From contig BDIU01000056.1 of assembly GCA_002118135.1 (NCBI GenBank), positions 310,001 to 374,000 on the forward strand: 64,000 nt of DNA, in the 5' to 3' direction. A program made the translations under genes and the position numbers. Source of the stretch: Trebouxia sp. TZW2008. Taxonomy: Eukaryota; Chlorophyta; Trebouxiophyceae; Trebouxiales; Trebouxiaceae. Under the pieces are notes generated by a model. It saw only the letters and a list, made by a program, of their open reading frames with translations, was not told the origin of the DNA and made no database searches. Shown here piece by piece: positions 11,901-22,563 of this stretch (the stretch's first letter is position 1; each line of letters opens with the position of its first letter).

Positions 11901-12487
11901 AACCGAACTGTGCTGTCTTGGGAAATGCAAGCGCGCCAAGCCCGCTTTGCACCACTGTATGCAACTGACTTTCCCAACTTGGCACAAGAGGTTGTGAAGT
12001 CGTGGTTGAAGGGATCGGCGAAGATCTCCGATGTAGTCTTGATCACTGAGGGCAGGTCCGTCAAGACATGGACACTAAGCCCTGTCAACACTCCCACAAA
12101 GGACACCAGCAGGCCAAACAGGAGGACTGGATAAGATCTGTGGCGACCCGGCGACAAGGCCTGACGCCGATCCATTTCAGCTATTTCAGACTCGAAGTAC
12201 TCATTGAGCCTGTCGTTGAGACACGTCAGGTAGTGCAAGGAAGTGTTGTGTAGAATCTTGACAAGCCCGATGGCTATGTTGCCCATGACACGCAAGGGTG
12301 CCGTGAAAGGCCATAAAAGGGCTGAAAGTAAGCTTTGAAACCAGTTTGAAAGCATCTTGCACATGAACAATGGACTCAAGCGGCAGAAAGCAGTCAACAC
12401 TGCTTCAGATGCTGCAGAGGCAAGCAGCAGAAGATATTGCCAACACAGCAGCGGATATTGGTCAAAATCATGCATTGGGATTCGCAT
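8963..12487 (-). CDS. TPR and C-terminal J-domain membrane protein, 6 exons, 540 aa
   Basis: Exons are 12487-11849, 11757-11599, 11496-11188, 10374-10114, 9443-9313 and 9086-8963, phase-consistent and totalling 541 codons. The N-terminus has hydrophobic stretches (QYPLLCWQYLLLLASAASEA and YPVLLFGLLVSFVGVLTGLS) that look like membrane segments. Exon 3 is Pro/Ser/His-rich. Exon 4 is TPR-like (QALAFMRLKNWQAALDLYNQ, NNRGWAAFNLKQY). The last two exons join to NTARKKYREFMLRYHPDR, an HPD-containing J-domain at the extreme C-terminus. J-domains stimulate Hsp70 ATPase, and TPRs bind chaperones or clients. This looks like a membrane-anchored co-chaperone, possibly of the ER; that location is inference. 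An alternative start is ATG 12475. Confidence 0.8.
9960..10065 (-). pseudogene. Partial duplicate of the TPR exon's 3' half
   Basis: This segment repeats the end of exon 4 (10114-10210): on the minus strand VLRGRSYQAIGLKSHALK followed by a GT donor, against VLRSRCYEAIGLKSHALK in the real exon. The frame is open and the donor is intact, but no clean in-phase acceptor precedes it. It could be an alternative exon or a decayed one. Confidence 0.7.
10740..11187. repeat. Intronic array, ~90 bp unit, donor side of exon 3
   Basis: Four to five degenerate units sit between exon 4 and exon 3 of the J-domain gene. Each has blocks like GACGCACTGCATAC, GCAGAAGCA and CAATGCTGCCTG. The array ends exactly at the exon 3 donor (11188). 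Confidence 0.7.
11577..11609. other. Perfect 16-bp-arm inverted repeat over a 5' splice site
   Basis: Arms of CTGATGTTGAGGTGAT and its exact complement are separated by a single base. The exon 2 / intron 2 border of the J-domain gene (11599/11598) falls inside it, so the nascent transcript could form a hairpin burying the donor. Confidence 0.95.
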
Positions 12488-13585
12488 GGTTGCGGCTCAA
12501 GAGTCGCAAATACACTGCATTGCTCCCTGTTGCTGCGTCGAGCAGCGCTGCTGCAGAACGATCGTTCCCTGCAGGGAAGTTGAACGGGAACTCTCAATTT
12601 GACATGTGACTTGCAAGCCAATTAAAGTTTGCCGTAAATTTGCTCTTAGCTGCTTTCGTTGATTCGCCCATGCACACGTAGCTTGCAGCAGCTGCAGTCT
12701 TTGAGGACTCAAGAAAGTGCTATTCACATTTGCCAGGCCTTTCTGGATAACCGACATGCATGACACACTTCAGCACAGCTAGAGTTTGAGCTTCAGCCTA
12801 ACTACCGGTGATAGTTGAAATGCAACACCATCAGAAGCAGAGGCTGCAAGGGCGACTTCCTGTGCACAAGCCTGTGTCATTTGCATCATCTTGAAGCGTC
12901 TGTTCTGTCTAGACATGAATTCTCATGCTAGAGTGACCATCATGCCTCAAGGCGATCCTGAAATCTGCTATATGCAACCCAAACGGCAGCACCTGCGCAT
13001 GCAATTAGTTAGGCTGCAATAATAGAGTCAAGTTCTGATTCAGGCACACTCATCTTCCAATGGCATGATGCAGTCCCTCCAGCTGTATGACCTCAATCAT
13101 AAGCTTGGTGCAGGGATTGCAGCTACCCACAATGCCATGCAACAATGTGTTACAGAGCGCGTATGGGATTGAAAGCATTGCTAGCTAGATGGCGAGGTGC
13201 TAATTCCTCACACTGCTACACAATGTATAGTTTTGCCTTGCGTATGCCATCTGGCTAGCAGGGCAGATCTGTAATGACTCATTGGTGATGGAGTCTTGGC
13301 TGAGGTGGTCATGCGTAAGCGTAACTGGGCTGCATATGTTGGCAGGATGGGCTGTCAATGTGAAGTGATTTGTCAAGCATCATTAATACTGGGACTCAGC
13401 TCTATGGCAACTGCTATTTTGCATTGACTTTTCACTGATAAATGTCTGCCATCCTGCATCTAAGGCTATCAATGTACGCTGATGCGTTGGCCAAATGCAA
13501 TGCAGTCGGTGCATGGACGCAAGATAGCTTGACAACATCTGCAGCAAGCAGCTAGTGAACAAGCTTAGAAAGAAAAAGCAACATC
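12488..13585. other. Spacer between two minus-strand genes
   Basis: This holds the upstream region of the J-domain gene and the 3' region of the next gene. No ORF with domain similarity, no RNA gene and no tandem array were seen. Confidence 0.5.
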
Positions 13586-15537
13586 TCACTGATCCTGCTT
13601 GGGCTTTGCACACAGCAAAGTCATGTTATAGACCGCGTTGAAGTCAGCGTTCACCCCCAAACTATAGTCCTTGACCCTGCATTGGTCTTGCAGCTGCCTA
13701 AGCATGTCTTCCAAGGCAGAGAAGTGCGCTCTGTACTCTTCAGACATGTAGTCTCGATCGATGATGACAGCTGCGACTTGCTCAGCCACAGTGTCAACTG
13801 CAGCACACAAATGCCTTGCTTTGAGTGTCTTGGGGAGAATTGGTAAAAACCCCTTCAAGTCAAGGGCTGCAATTGCAAGAGCAACCTCTTGAGAATGAGC
13901 CAGCTAAGCAACACAAGACTTGTGCCGGACGAACCTAGCACACATGTGCTCAAACGTGAAACATTGATTGTCGTCATCATCATCATCAGCGTTATTAGCA
14001 TTGTGCTCACTGCCTGCTTACCCAGTATGTCTGTCAAAATTTCCACCCAGATCTTGAGGGCATATGCTGCCTGCTCTGGTTTCATGGAAGTTCGGAAGGG
14101 CGGGAGGGTCGGGTTCCAACTCCGACAACAAGGTGACAAGTCAATTGTGTACACTCCCTGTGATACGTCCAGCCTGTCAGGCCGCCGTATCAAGAAGGCA
14201 GCCATTGCTGACCCTTTCTGTATGAGTGTGTTCCTGCAATCCATTTACCCATTGCAAGTTTGCAACGGTAGTGTGGTGTAGCTGCAAGAATAACATTGGT
14301 GCCAGATGCTGTTTTCACAGCAAATCATGTGGTTAGTATGCTGAGCAGCAAGATGCGATTGGAGCTGGGCATACCGTTTCAAGCCAAGAATGAATTCTCT
14401 CTGTGGTCTGAATTGCATGGTAGCCTACACAACATCAGATCTCTCTAGTGACATACATATTGAAATGATGCCTGATAGACCCAATCCCTGCACCAACTCA
14501 CCTGCCATTTGGCACAAGCAACAGCATATAGGCTCTGTTCTGGTGCTGATGCTGAACATCTGAGACCCTGCGGCAGGCTTCAAAAGCTTGCTCTTTTGCG
14601 CAAATGTGGCACAACTGGTTCCTTCTTGGAAACCAAGCCTTGGCTCATGATAGCCAGCTTCTTCAAAGAAGTGCCATTGTTATTCAGACGCTCGACAACC
14701 AGGTGTGAGCAGCATTTGAATGCTCAAACAGCAAATAGGCATGAGCAGCTATGTACTTGCAGTTGGAGAAATGGTGAGTGCTGGATCTCTGGGCATCAGC
14801 TTTAAAGCTGTGCTGCTTGACAGCTCAAAGACAAGTCTGGCTGCTTGCACAATGGCTGCAACAGCCTTGAGCTTGCCAGCCAGTCTGGCAACATGCATGA
14901 TATGATTGTCCACTGGGGACTGAGGAGATTCTGCACATGTTTTGTCATCCTGCAGCCAAAGTTTGCGCTTCATACAAGCACTGCCGAGGAAAACTATGGT
15001 TGCTTGGCAAAGATGCAACTTAACAGCCAGAAGAACTTTGTTCTCAGCTAGAAGCACTGGAACTTACTGCTGAATTTTGACTGTCATCGGTCGCAGGCGG
15101 CCCAGCACCTGTACTGTTGCTGCTGTCGTCATCTGCCAAACAGTCTTTTCACGGCGAGAGTTGCTTGATATGCTTCTGACTAGGTATACGGCCTGCATGA
15201 GAAAAATTAATCTTTGTCTGACCAGAATAAACAAAGTGGTACTCACAGCAGGCTTCTCCCAATCGACCTTCAGCATGTCGTCAGCGTTGCCAGCAGCCTG
15301 GCTTCAGGCGGGTTTGTCGCGTAGCATGAGACCCTTCTTCTGCAAACGCCACACAAAACTTTACAGCACAGAGCACAGTCAGCATCTAGAGCATGCGAAG
15401 GTGATGCTGCTTGAGTGGCTGACCTGAGCAGCCTTGATTTCCTCATGCGAGTGATTGTCGCCGAAGTCCTGCATTTGAGGCTCCGACCACCTCCGGGGCT
15501 TACTGTGGAGGGCTGCACCCGAGCCGTGGCTCGACAT
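13586..15537 (-). CDS. Unrecognised conserved-looking protein, 7 exons, 341 aa
   Basis: Exons are 15537-15424, 15297-15247, 15192-15109, 14949-14757, 14592-14502, 14233-14022 and 13866-13586. Every junction is GT-AG and phases close to 342 codons, which supports a real gene. It starts MSSHGSGAALHSKPRRWSEP. The middle is helical (HIMHVARLAGKLKAVAAIVQ), followed by YTIDLSPCCRSWNPTLPPF, and the C-terminal third is predicted helical with HFSALEDMLRQLQDQ. There is no signal peptide, membrane span or catalytic motif I know. A polar, mostly alpha-helical soluble protein is all I can support. It is divergent from the kinase-fold gene across 341 bp. Confidence 0.7.
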
Positions 15538-15878
15538 CAAGCTGCGTACTCTGAGCAGGGCTTACTACAATAGACTTGTCTGCCGATCGCACACAAGTGG
15601 GCCGCAGCAGCAATGCAGACAATGGTGATGTTGTGCCATAGTGAAAGCGACTAGGAGAAGGAACTTTGCAGAGTTGCAGAGCTGCAGAGCTGCAGAGCGG
15701 ACTGCACAGGTGGCGAGTTGACTGATTCTTAGTCAATCAAGTCATATTACTATTGTTGCCATCAATGAAACAAAATTGCGCAGACCTATCGCAACAAAAG
15801 GCATGGTTGAACGCTTGACTTTCGTCGTGCAGTCTTGTCCGGCAAGCTATCGCCAGGGAAAGCTGTCGTTCACCAGCG
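15538..15878. promoter_or_regulatory. Divergent promoter region, unknown protein / kinase-fold gene
   Basis: This 341-bp spacer lies between two divergent ATGs. A short run of GCAGAGTTGCAGAGCTGCAG-type 9-mer repeats lies near 15665-15700. No other motif was recognised. Confidence 0.45.
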
Positions 15879-18800
15879 ATGGGCTTTCTGTCTTCTTTGG
15901 CTGCCAGCGATGACCGTCTTCCCCAGATGGTGCGGGGTCACAGCGGGCAAGAGTACTGGTTAGACAAGGCGAAGACTGACCCCACGTTGGGACACGGCGG
16001 ATGCTGTCTGCACGTCAGTTGGTACGATACTGCTCATCGAGTTTGTGCACACGGTTTGACACCCGCTCGATGTGCAGCAGGCTAACTTTCGCTTGATGAT
16101 GCAGTTTCTACTTTCGAGACTGCACGGGAGCAGAGCAGCGCGTCGCGGTCAAACTGCTGCCTGGGAGGTGCCAGCCTTTGCTTCAAAACGAGAAGAGGCT
16201 GCTCACCTTGGCTGCTGCGGGCAAGGTGCCACGAGTGGTGTCCTTGCTCGATACAGGAGACTGCGAGCGTCATGGCTCCTGTCTCATGCTGGAGTGAGTC
16301 TGAATCGTTGTTGTATTGATGCAAAAGGATCTGGTAGTGTCTTCCTCTTGATGCAAGCTGATGCATGAGGTGTATCTCAGGTTGGTGTCAGGTGCAAGCC
16401 TGAAAGACCTCAAGCAATCTCAAGCCCATCAGGCTCTGCTGAAGAGGGAGCAGACAATGCTGACTGTGGGCGTGCAACTTCTAGAGGTACACAGCTTGCA
16501 CAGCATTCTCTCCTCAAAACGACGTCAATTGCTGCAGGGGCATGCAGTCCTGGGGGCAGAGGCTTGTGGCTACAAAGTGCAGAATCCTCTGCTGGACAGG
16601 GTCAGACAATGCAGTGCCAATCCTGATACGCACATACATTGCTGCAGGGGCATGCAGCCTTGCAGGCAGAGACTTGAGATGACCAAGTAACTTCTCCGCT
16701 GATGCATACATGCATTGCTGTAGGGACATGCAGTCCTGGAGGCAGAGGCTTGTGGCTACCAAGTGCAGAACCCTCTGCTGGACAGGGTGAGGCACTGCAG
16801 CGCCCATCTTGATGCACACTAGCAGATGCACACTACTTATCTCCCATTTCCTTAATGTGTACGTCAATCGTTGCAGGAGCATGCAGTCCTGGGGGCAGAG
16901 GCTTGTGGGTTGCAAGTGCAGAACCCTCTGCTGGACAGGGTCAGGCACTGCAGCGCCCATCTTGATGCACACTAGCTGATGCACACGACTTGATTCTCAT
17001 TTCCTAATGCGCACGTCCATCACTGCAGGAGCATGCAGTCCTGGGGGCAGAGGGGGCAGAGGCTTGCGGCTACCAAGTGCAGAACCCTCTGCTGGACAGG
17101 GTCAGGCAAGGCAGCATCCATCCTGATGCACACTAGCTGATGCGCACTAGCAGATGCACACTACTTACTTCTCATTTCCTGACGCGCGCGTCAATTGCTG
17201 CAGGGGCAGGCAGTCCTGGGGGCAGAGGCTTGTGGCTACCAAGTGCAGAACCCTCTGCTGGACAGGGTATGGCAATGCAGCGCCAACCCTGATGCAGCTG
17301 CTGACTTCTTCCTCAGAATGCTGCATCCTGACCCTACCAAGCGCATGAGCATGGAGGCTAAGTACCACCCTTACCTTGCTGGTACATGGGCAAAGATGGA
17401 CGCATACCAAGCTGCAGAGTCAGCATGTGCCTCACCCACTTCAGTTCTGGCCGAGGGCGTTTTTGGCCGTGCCTCTTCAGGTGATTGTTTCAGCGCTTGT
17501 GCTGTGTGCGTTCTGTAGCAAATGCGATGGAGTGCTTTTCTTGGTTAGTCAGGGGCAAGGCTGGGTGCATACCAAGCTCTGCAGTCTTTATGCTCGGTCC
17601 ATACATCGGTGCTGGCCGAGGGCGTCTTCAGCCGTGCTTCTTCAGGTGATTGACTTGAGCATCTGCTGTGTCCTTTCTGTAGCAAATGCGATACAGTGCT
17701 GTTCCCAACTAGTCAAGGTCAAAGATGATGCGGACCGTGATTTTGAGTCATCATGCGCAAATCTCACGTCAGCGCTGGTTGAAGGTGTCTTCAGCTGTGC
17801 CTCTTCAGGTGATCAGCCTGGCATTTCTGCTGTGTGCATTCTGTAGCAAATGCAATAGAGCGCTGTCCCCAACTACTTCAGGTTCAAGATGAATGCATGC
17901 CGTCATGTTTAGTCATCATACTCATCTCTCACGTCAGTGCTGGTTGAAGGTGTCTTCAGCTGTGCCTCTTCAGGTAGTCAACCTAGCATTTGTGCTGTGT
18001 GCGTTCACAGTGCCAACTAGTGACTCACCATGTGCAGTAGCTGATATGTTACAGGCCGTACACAAGTATTGGGGAGTGTAAATCCTTGAGATGCGGTGTG
18101 AATTGTGCAATGCTCAACATGTCAGTGCTTGTATGTCATACACAGAGCGTAACTGTATCAGAGTATCAATTACAAACCTCAGAGCATAGCAGCACACTGG
18201 TGCCTGCCATAGCTTTTCGGTCCGTTGTGTTCCTCAGCACAGTCCTGTGCTGTCTGAGGGAGGCTGAATACACACACAACGGTGTGACTATTTTTTGCAG
18301 AAGCTGCAAAACTGCTCCACTCTACAAACAAGATTAGTTGCTGCAGCTGCAGCATTTCTACTGGCCAGCCTTGAGCCTGAAACACTGCTGCTGACCCTTC
18401 TCCATCATCCTGCAAGCGCTCATATACAAGCTCACGAGGTGATTGAGCACTGACAAGGAGTGTTACATACCTGTGGAGAACCACCATGTTTGGCCCTACT
18501 CAGTATGCAGCATATCTCCAGTATGTATGCAAGCACTTCAACATCAGCCAGATGCAGTGTCAATCATGGACTCCTCAATATGCCGCAGTCAGCGGTACAT
18601 AGTACGCAAGAGTTTCACACTGACAACTGCCAGAACGGAAAGTGTGGTTAACTCACTGCTGACAAATGGTGTGACTTGTTTCTGCAGGTGACAGTGAAGC
18701 CCCCCACCAAACTCAGGCCACCACTGGGACTCCCCCCAGACCCACATCTAGTCTACACGGTCAATTACTGGATTGAGCAGTGTAACTGGTTCACTGCTGA

Positions 18801-19987
18801 CAAATGGAGTAACTTGTTTGTGCAGGTGACATTGAGACCCCCCACCAAACTCAGCCCGCCCCTGAGTTTCACCCCAGGACCCCATCTAGTCAACCCGCAT
18901 GCAGAGAATCTCAGCTCTTGCAGTCTGAATTTGCTCACAGTGCCAGCCAGACAGCCATGCAGCGTAAGATGCGTCGCATTGCAGACGAGCTGGGTTGCAG
19001 CCTGTCGTCAATGATGCCAGACTTAGCATCCCACCCTGAAGACTTAGAACTTTACCGTCAGGACATAAAATCTCACCCTCAGGACATGGATTCTTACGCT
19101 CAGGACATGAAATCTCACCCTCAGGACACAGAATCTTACGCTCAGGACATGAAATCTCACCCTCAGGACATGAAATCTCACCCTCAGGACATAGAATCTC
19201 ACCCTCCAGACATGCAGCACATATGCATGCTAGCTGAACCCAAGAGCAGCACAAGTGCAGACACTACTGCCGAGGGTGCTCACGTTGCTGGCCTGCAAAC
19301 CAACACTGCAGAGGCTTTGCAGACTGCTGACGCAAACAGCAGCAGAGCAGACCCTGCCGATTCCAGCGTCAGCAGGGACACTGTTGACCAGGGTGCTCAG
19401 GCACTTGCTGTGCTTGTCAACAGTGCAGAGGAGTTGCGGACTACTGGCACAAACAGCAGCAGAGCAAACCCTGCCGGTTACAGCATCAGCACTGACACTA
19501 ATGCCTCGGGTGCTCAAGTTGCTGGCCTGCATGCCAGCAATGCAGAGGAGTTGCAGACTGCTGGTGCAAACAGCAGCAGAGCAGACCCTGCCGATTACAG
19601 CGTCAGCACTGACACTGATGCCCAGGGTGCTCAGGCCCTTGGTGTGCTTGTCAACAGTGCAGAGAAGTTGCAGACTGCTGGCGCAAGCAGCAGCACAAGA
19701 GACCTCGCAAATGACGTTGCCAGCATTGACAGTGTCAGCAATGACTGCAACAACAGCAGCAGGGTCAGCAGTCACAGTGGCAGCAGTTACAGTGCCAGCA
19801 GTGACAGTGTGAGCAGTCACAGCATCAGCAACGACAGCGTCAACGATGACAGCGTCAGCAGTGACAGCGTCAGCAACATGAGGAATGTCTCCTTCCTTGG
19901 GTCTAAGCGACCTGATACTGACGTTCTGTGGCCAGAGGACCCTGCCACCTTCCCTAAGGCAGGCTTTGTGCCCATAGACGCTCCATG
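15879..19987 (+). CDS. Protein-kinase-fold gene, catalytic core not found, repeat-rich tail
   Basis: Phase-consistent exons are 15879-16021, 16105-16293, 16381-16486, 17204-17480, 18688-18759 and 18826-19987. The N-lobe is kinase-like: LGHGGC (Gly loop), EQRVAVKLL (VAVK lysine), a helix-C region and CLMLELVSGASLKDL (hinge). The C-lobe end is FFLRMLHPDPTKRMSME...HPYL. Between helix E (exon 3) and the C-lobe end I find no HRD or DFG; the 700 bp there contain only repeats. It is therefore a pseudokinase, a decayed kinase, or has lost an exon. The tail holds nine DMKSHPQ-like heptads, four 39-residue repeats and a Ser/Asp/Val run. The exon at 18688 is a phase 1-1 duplicate of the start of 18826. 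Later exons are uncertain. Confidence 0.6.
16531..17203. repeat. Acceptor-side exon array: five upstream copies of a kinase exon start
   Basis: Copies begin at 16538, 16648, 16724, 16877 and 17029, before the real exon at 17204. Four keep AG at the border, an open frame and a GT exactly 63 or 72 bp later (16600, 16786, 16939, 17100), encoding GHAVLGAEACGYQVQNPLLD-like 21- or 24-mers. The 16648 copy is truncated. All intact copies are phase 0-0, so they could be spliced in without frame change. Confidence 0.9.
17445..18005. repeat. Donor-side exon array, ~160 bp unit
   Basis: Four units repeat the end of the exon finishing at 17480 (minus the start) and its intron. Each has GGTGTCTTCAGC-like sequence, then TGCCTCTTCAGGT (exon end and donor), then GCTGTGTGCGTTCTGTAGC. 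Borders fall at 17480, near 17647, near 17812 and near 17973. Confidence 0.85.
18655..18900. repeat. Tandem pair of exon starts, ~138 bp unit
   Basis: Two units each hold CACTGCTGACAAATGG, an acceptor ending TGCAG, then a coding stretch reading GDSEAPHQTQ or GDIETPHQTQ. The first is bounded by a GT donor (phase 1-1 cassette); the second continues into the long exon. Confidence 0.9.
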
Positions 19988-20700
19988 GTGAGTCGCTCTT
20001 TGCTCAGTGCCTGCATGCACATCAGTGGGGTAAGCAAGTTCCTATAGACCCTCCATCAAACGTCGCTATTTGCCCTGGCTGATGCAATTGCCTGCATGAG
20101 ATTAGCGCTGCAAGCATTCCCCTTTGGATCTCCCTTCGTGAATTGCTATTTGACTTGCATGAAAACATGTGCCGCAAGGTCATACAGACCCTCCATCAAA
20201 AGTCGCTATTTGCCCTGGCTGATGCAACTGTCTGCATGAGATTAGCGGTGCAATCATTCTCCTTTGGATCTCCCTTTGTGAGTTGCTGTTTGCCTTGACT
20301 TTCACGAAAACATGTGCCAAAAAATCTGCTGACTCTGCATTGCAAGTTACTCTTTGCTGATTGCCTGCATGCACATCAGTGGTGCAAGCATGTTCCTATG
20401 AATCTCCTGTTACAAATTGCTGTTTGCCTTGACTGGCATGAAAACATGTGCTGCAAAATCCTACAGACTCTGCACTGCAAGTCGTTCTTTGCTTGTTGCC
20501 TGCATGCACATCAGCGGTGCAAGCGTTCTCCTATGGATCTCCTTTTGTGAATTGCTATTTGCCTTGACTTGCATGAGAGCATGTGCTGCAAAACTTGCAG
20601 ACACTACTTTGTGAGTCGCCTTTGGCTTGCATGACAATGTGTGTCGCATGATCCTGCAGACCCCCTTTGAGTCCCTTTTGGCCTGTTGCCTGCATGAGCT
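19988..20700. repeat. Intronic array after the long kinase-gene exon
   Basis: Five to six units of roughly 120-150 bp start directly at the donor (19988). Shared blocks include GCCTGCATGCACATCAG, TCCTATGGATCTCC and GAATTGCTATTTGCC. Internal copies are 70-90% alike by eye. Confidence 0.85.
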
Positions 20701-21038
20701 TATGTGTTGCAAGTCCCACTGGGTGCTGTCTTGAGGGGATTTTCTTACGTTACTTTACCTATCGTTGCTGTGTGTTTTTGTTGCTTTCATTTGAGGAAAT
20801 GCATAGAACTGTAATGAAGAAAGTGCGCAAAGTTTGTGTGCATGGCTGCAGGCAAAAGGGCTTCAGGCCACCACACCCGCGCAGGCACTATGGCAAAATT
20901 GGTGGCCTTCTTGGGTTGGCAAGTGGGTCCTGCCTGGGTCTAAGGAGACTATGGGCTTGAAAATCGAAAACCAAATCAGAGTGTACTAGAGCTTCAGCTC
21001 CATCACATGACTTTGAATCTCATCAAGTGCTTCTGCAG

Positions 21039-22563
21039 CACACGGACAATGGCAAAGGCCCACCGCTGCTTTATGGGAAGTCAATGTATCTCCATGCCAA
21101 GTCAGTCTGCATCACTACAGGCCATCTTGCGGCCATCAGGAGCAATGAGAAGTGCAGCACCTGTTCAGCAGATACAAATGTTGCTTTGCTTTCAGTCTTT
21201 TCTGTTTATTGTACTGCAGCCTGTTGGGGTGACTGTATATCATTATTTGAGGATTTGAACACTGCCCTAATGGCTCGGTCACAAAGCATTTTGAACGTTA
21301 GATTGAGTTCTTGTCATGTCTCAGTCAGCATTGCATCAGCAGTACTCAGGTCATCTTGCATAGCATTTCTCCATAGAAAAGATTCACTTGGGTTCTACAT
21401 GAAGTGGTCATCACTTCAGTTTGCCATGAAGGATGCTCACATGTACATGTGTACAGGCGTTTGTTACTGTTGATCAGTAGAACGCAGCAGCCATTCTTCA
21501 AACATTTTAGGATTTTGTTTCAGATGACAGCTGCTCAGTAGCCTTCAATGTCACAAACAGGTTTGAAACCGGCCCTGAAGTGCTTACAAAGGCTCAGTGC
21601 AGCAATGCACACTTGCTCATGCACGAAGGGCTGACAAGTATTTTGTGCCGAATGCAATCAGACCCAGGACTCGTCCCCTTCAGCTGTGCCTCTGTCACAT
21701 TGCAATGCAACTTTGGCCCGAATGCTCAGGTTAAGTCCCTCATGTATAGCGTGACACAGCCTCAACACGCTGATTCAAGGAAGCCATGCATGGGCTTATC
21801 AACCTCTAAATCGCTGATCGTAGTTCAGATTTCTTCCCGCAGAAAGATTCCCTTTTGACCTTTTCGAACTGCGAAACGATTCCGTTCAAGGTGCACACAC
21901 TGCTTCGCTTGATCATCAGGCTTGCTTTCGCAGCGATGGGGGCCGGCTTCACTTACATGTTCTGTGGGCTTGTCGTCATATTTGCTGTGCTGTTTCTGAA
22001 CTTGCTGATAGCTCGACTGTTTGGGCCTAGGCTTCGCAGGAACGCGGCCTCCGATGCGCAAACACCTCCACCCGGAGGTGGTCTTCAAGCAAACACTGGC
22101 CATCCTTACATGCATCGGCATCAGCTCCCGCATTCACACTGGTCAATGCGTTCCCAGCAAAGACTCCAACTGCCCCACGCTTACTGGACAAGTCTTGAAC
22201 CTGTACCTGAACAGCCTAGGCAGGCTAACTCAGATGACAAACCCCCAATGTGGCGCCAATTTGATACTTTTGAGGCAGTCTGCATCAGCAATCCAGACGG
22301 GTATGTAATGAGCAATCAAGGGTCGCTGACGCAATTTGACACTGCTGTTGTTGACTGCAGTCCCCAACTGTGCTGACAGTGCTGACTCTCCTGATCAACA
22401 AATGGCTTGCTGTCCATGTTTAAGTGTGCACCTGCCTCACAGGTCAACTGCCTATGCAACTCCTCCCAAGACGGACCCAAGCTTGATACAGCATCCAGAC
22501 CCAACGTGTTTGCAGCCATGGCCATCAGAAAGAGCTGTTGATGTGAGGGCAATCCCAGGGTAA
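21039..22563 (+). CDS. Membrane-protein exons with one transmembrane span (separate gene or 3' end of kinase-fold gene)
   Basis: Supported exons are about 21561-21729 (TNRFETGPEVLTKAQCSNAH, Cys-containing), 21843-22300 and 22443-22563. They join in phase and end at a stop codon. The span GFTYMFCGLVVIFAVLFLNL is strongly hydrophobic and is followed by RLFGPRLRRN, a positive stop-transfer flank. The tail is Pro/His/Gln-rich. A likely earlier exon starts at 21039 (HTDNGKGPPLLYGKSMYLHA), and another candidate lies near 20852. I do not recognise the family. The long exon ending at 19987 needs one or more of these uncertain exons to join, so whether this is one transmembrane kinase-like protein or two genes is open. 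Confidence 0.5.

Noticed and set aside
16531..17203. CRISPR-like array of direct repeats
   Set aside because: Repeats are copies of an exon start with splice sites, spacers are repeated intron, and the DNA is eukaryotic.
19230..19820. Antisense open frame of 196 codons
   Set aside because: It lies exactly over the 117-bp coding repeats; the plus frame has splice-phase and start-to-end consistency.
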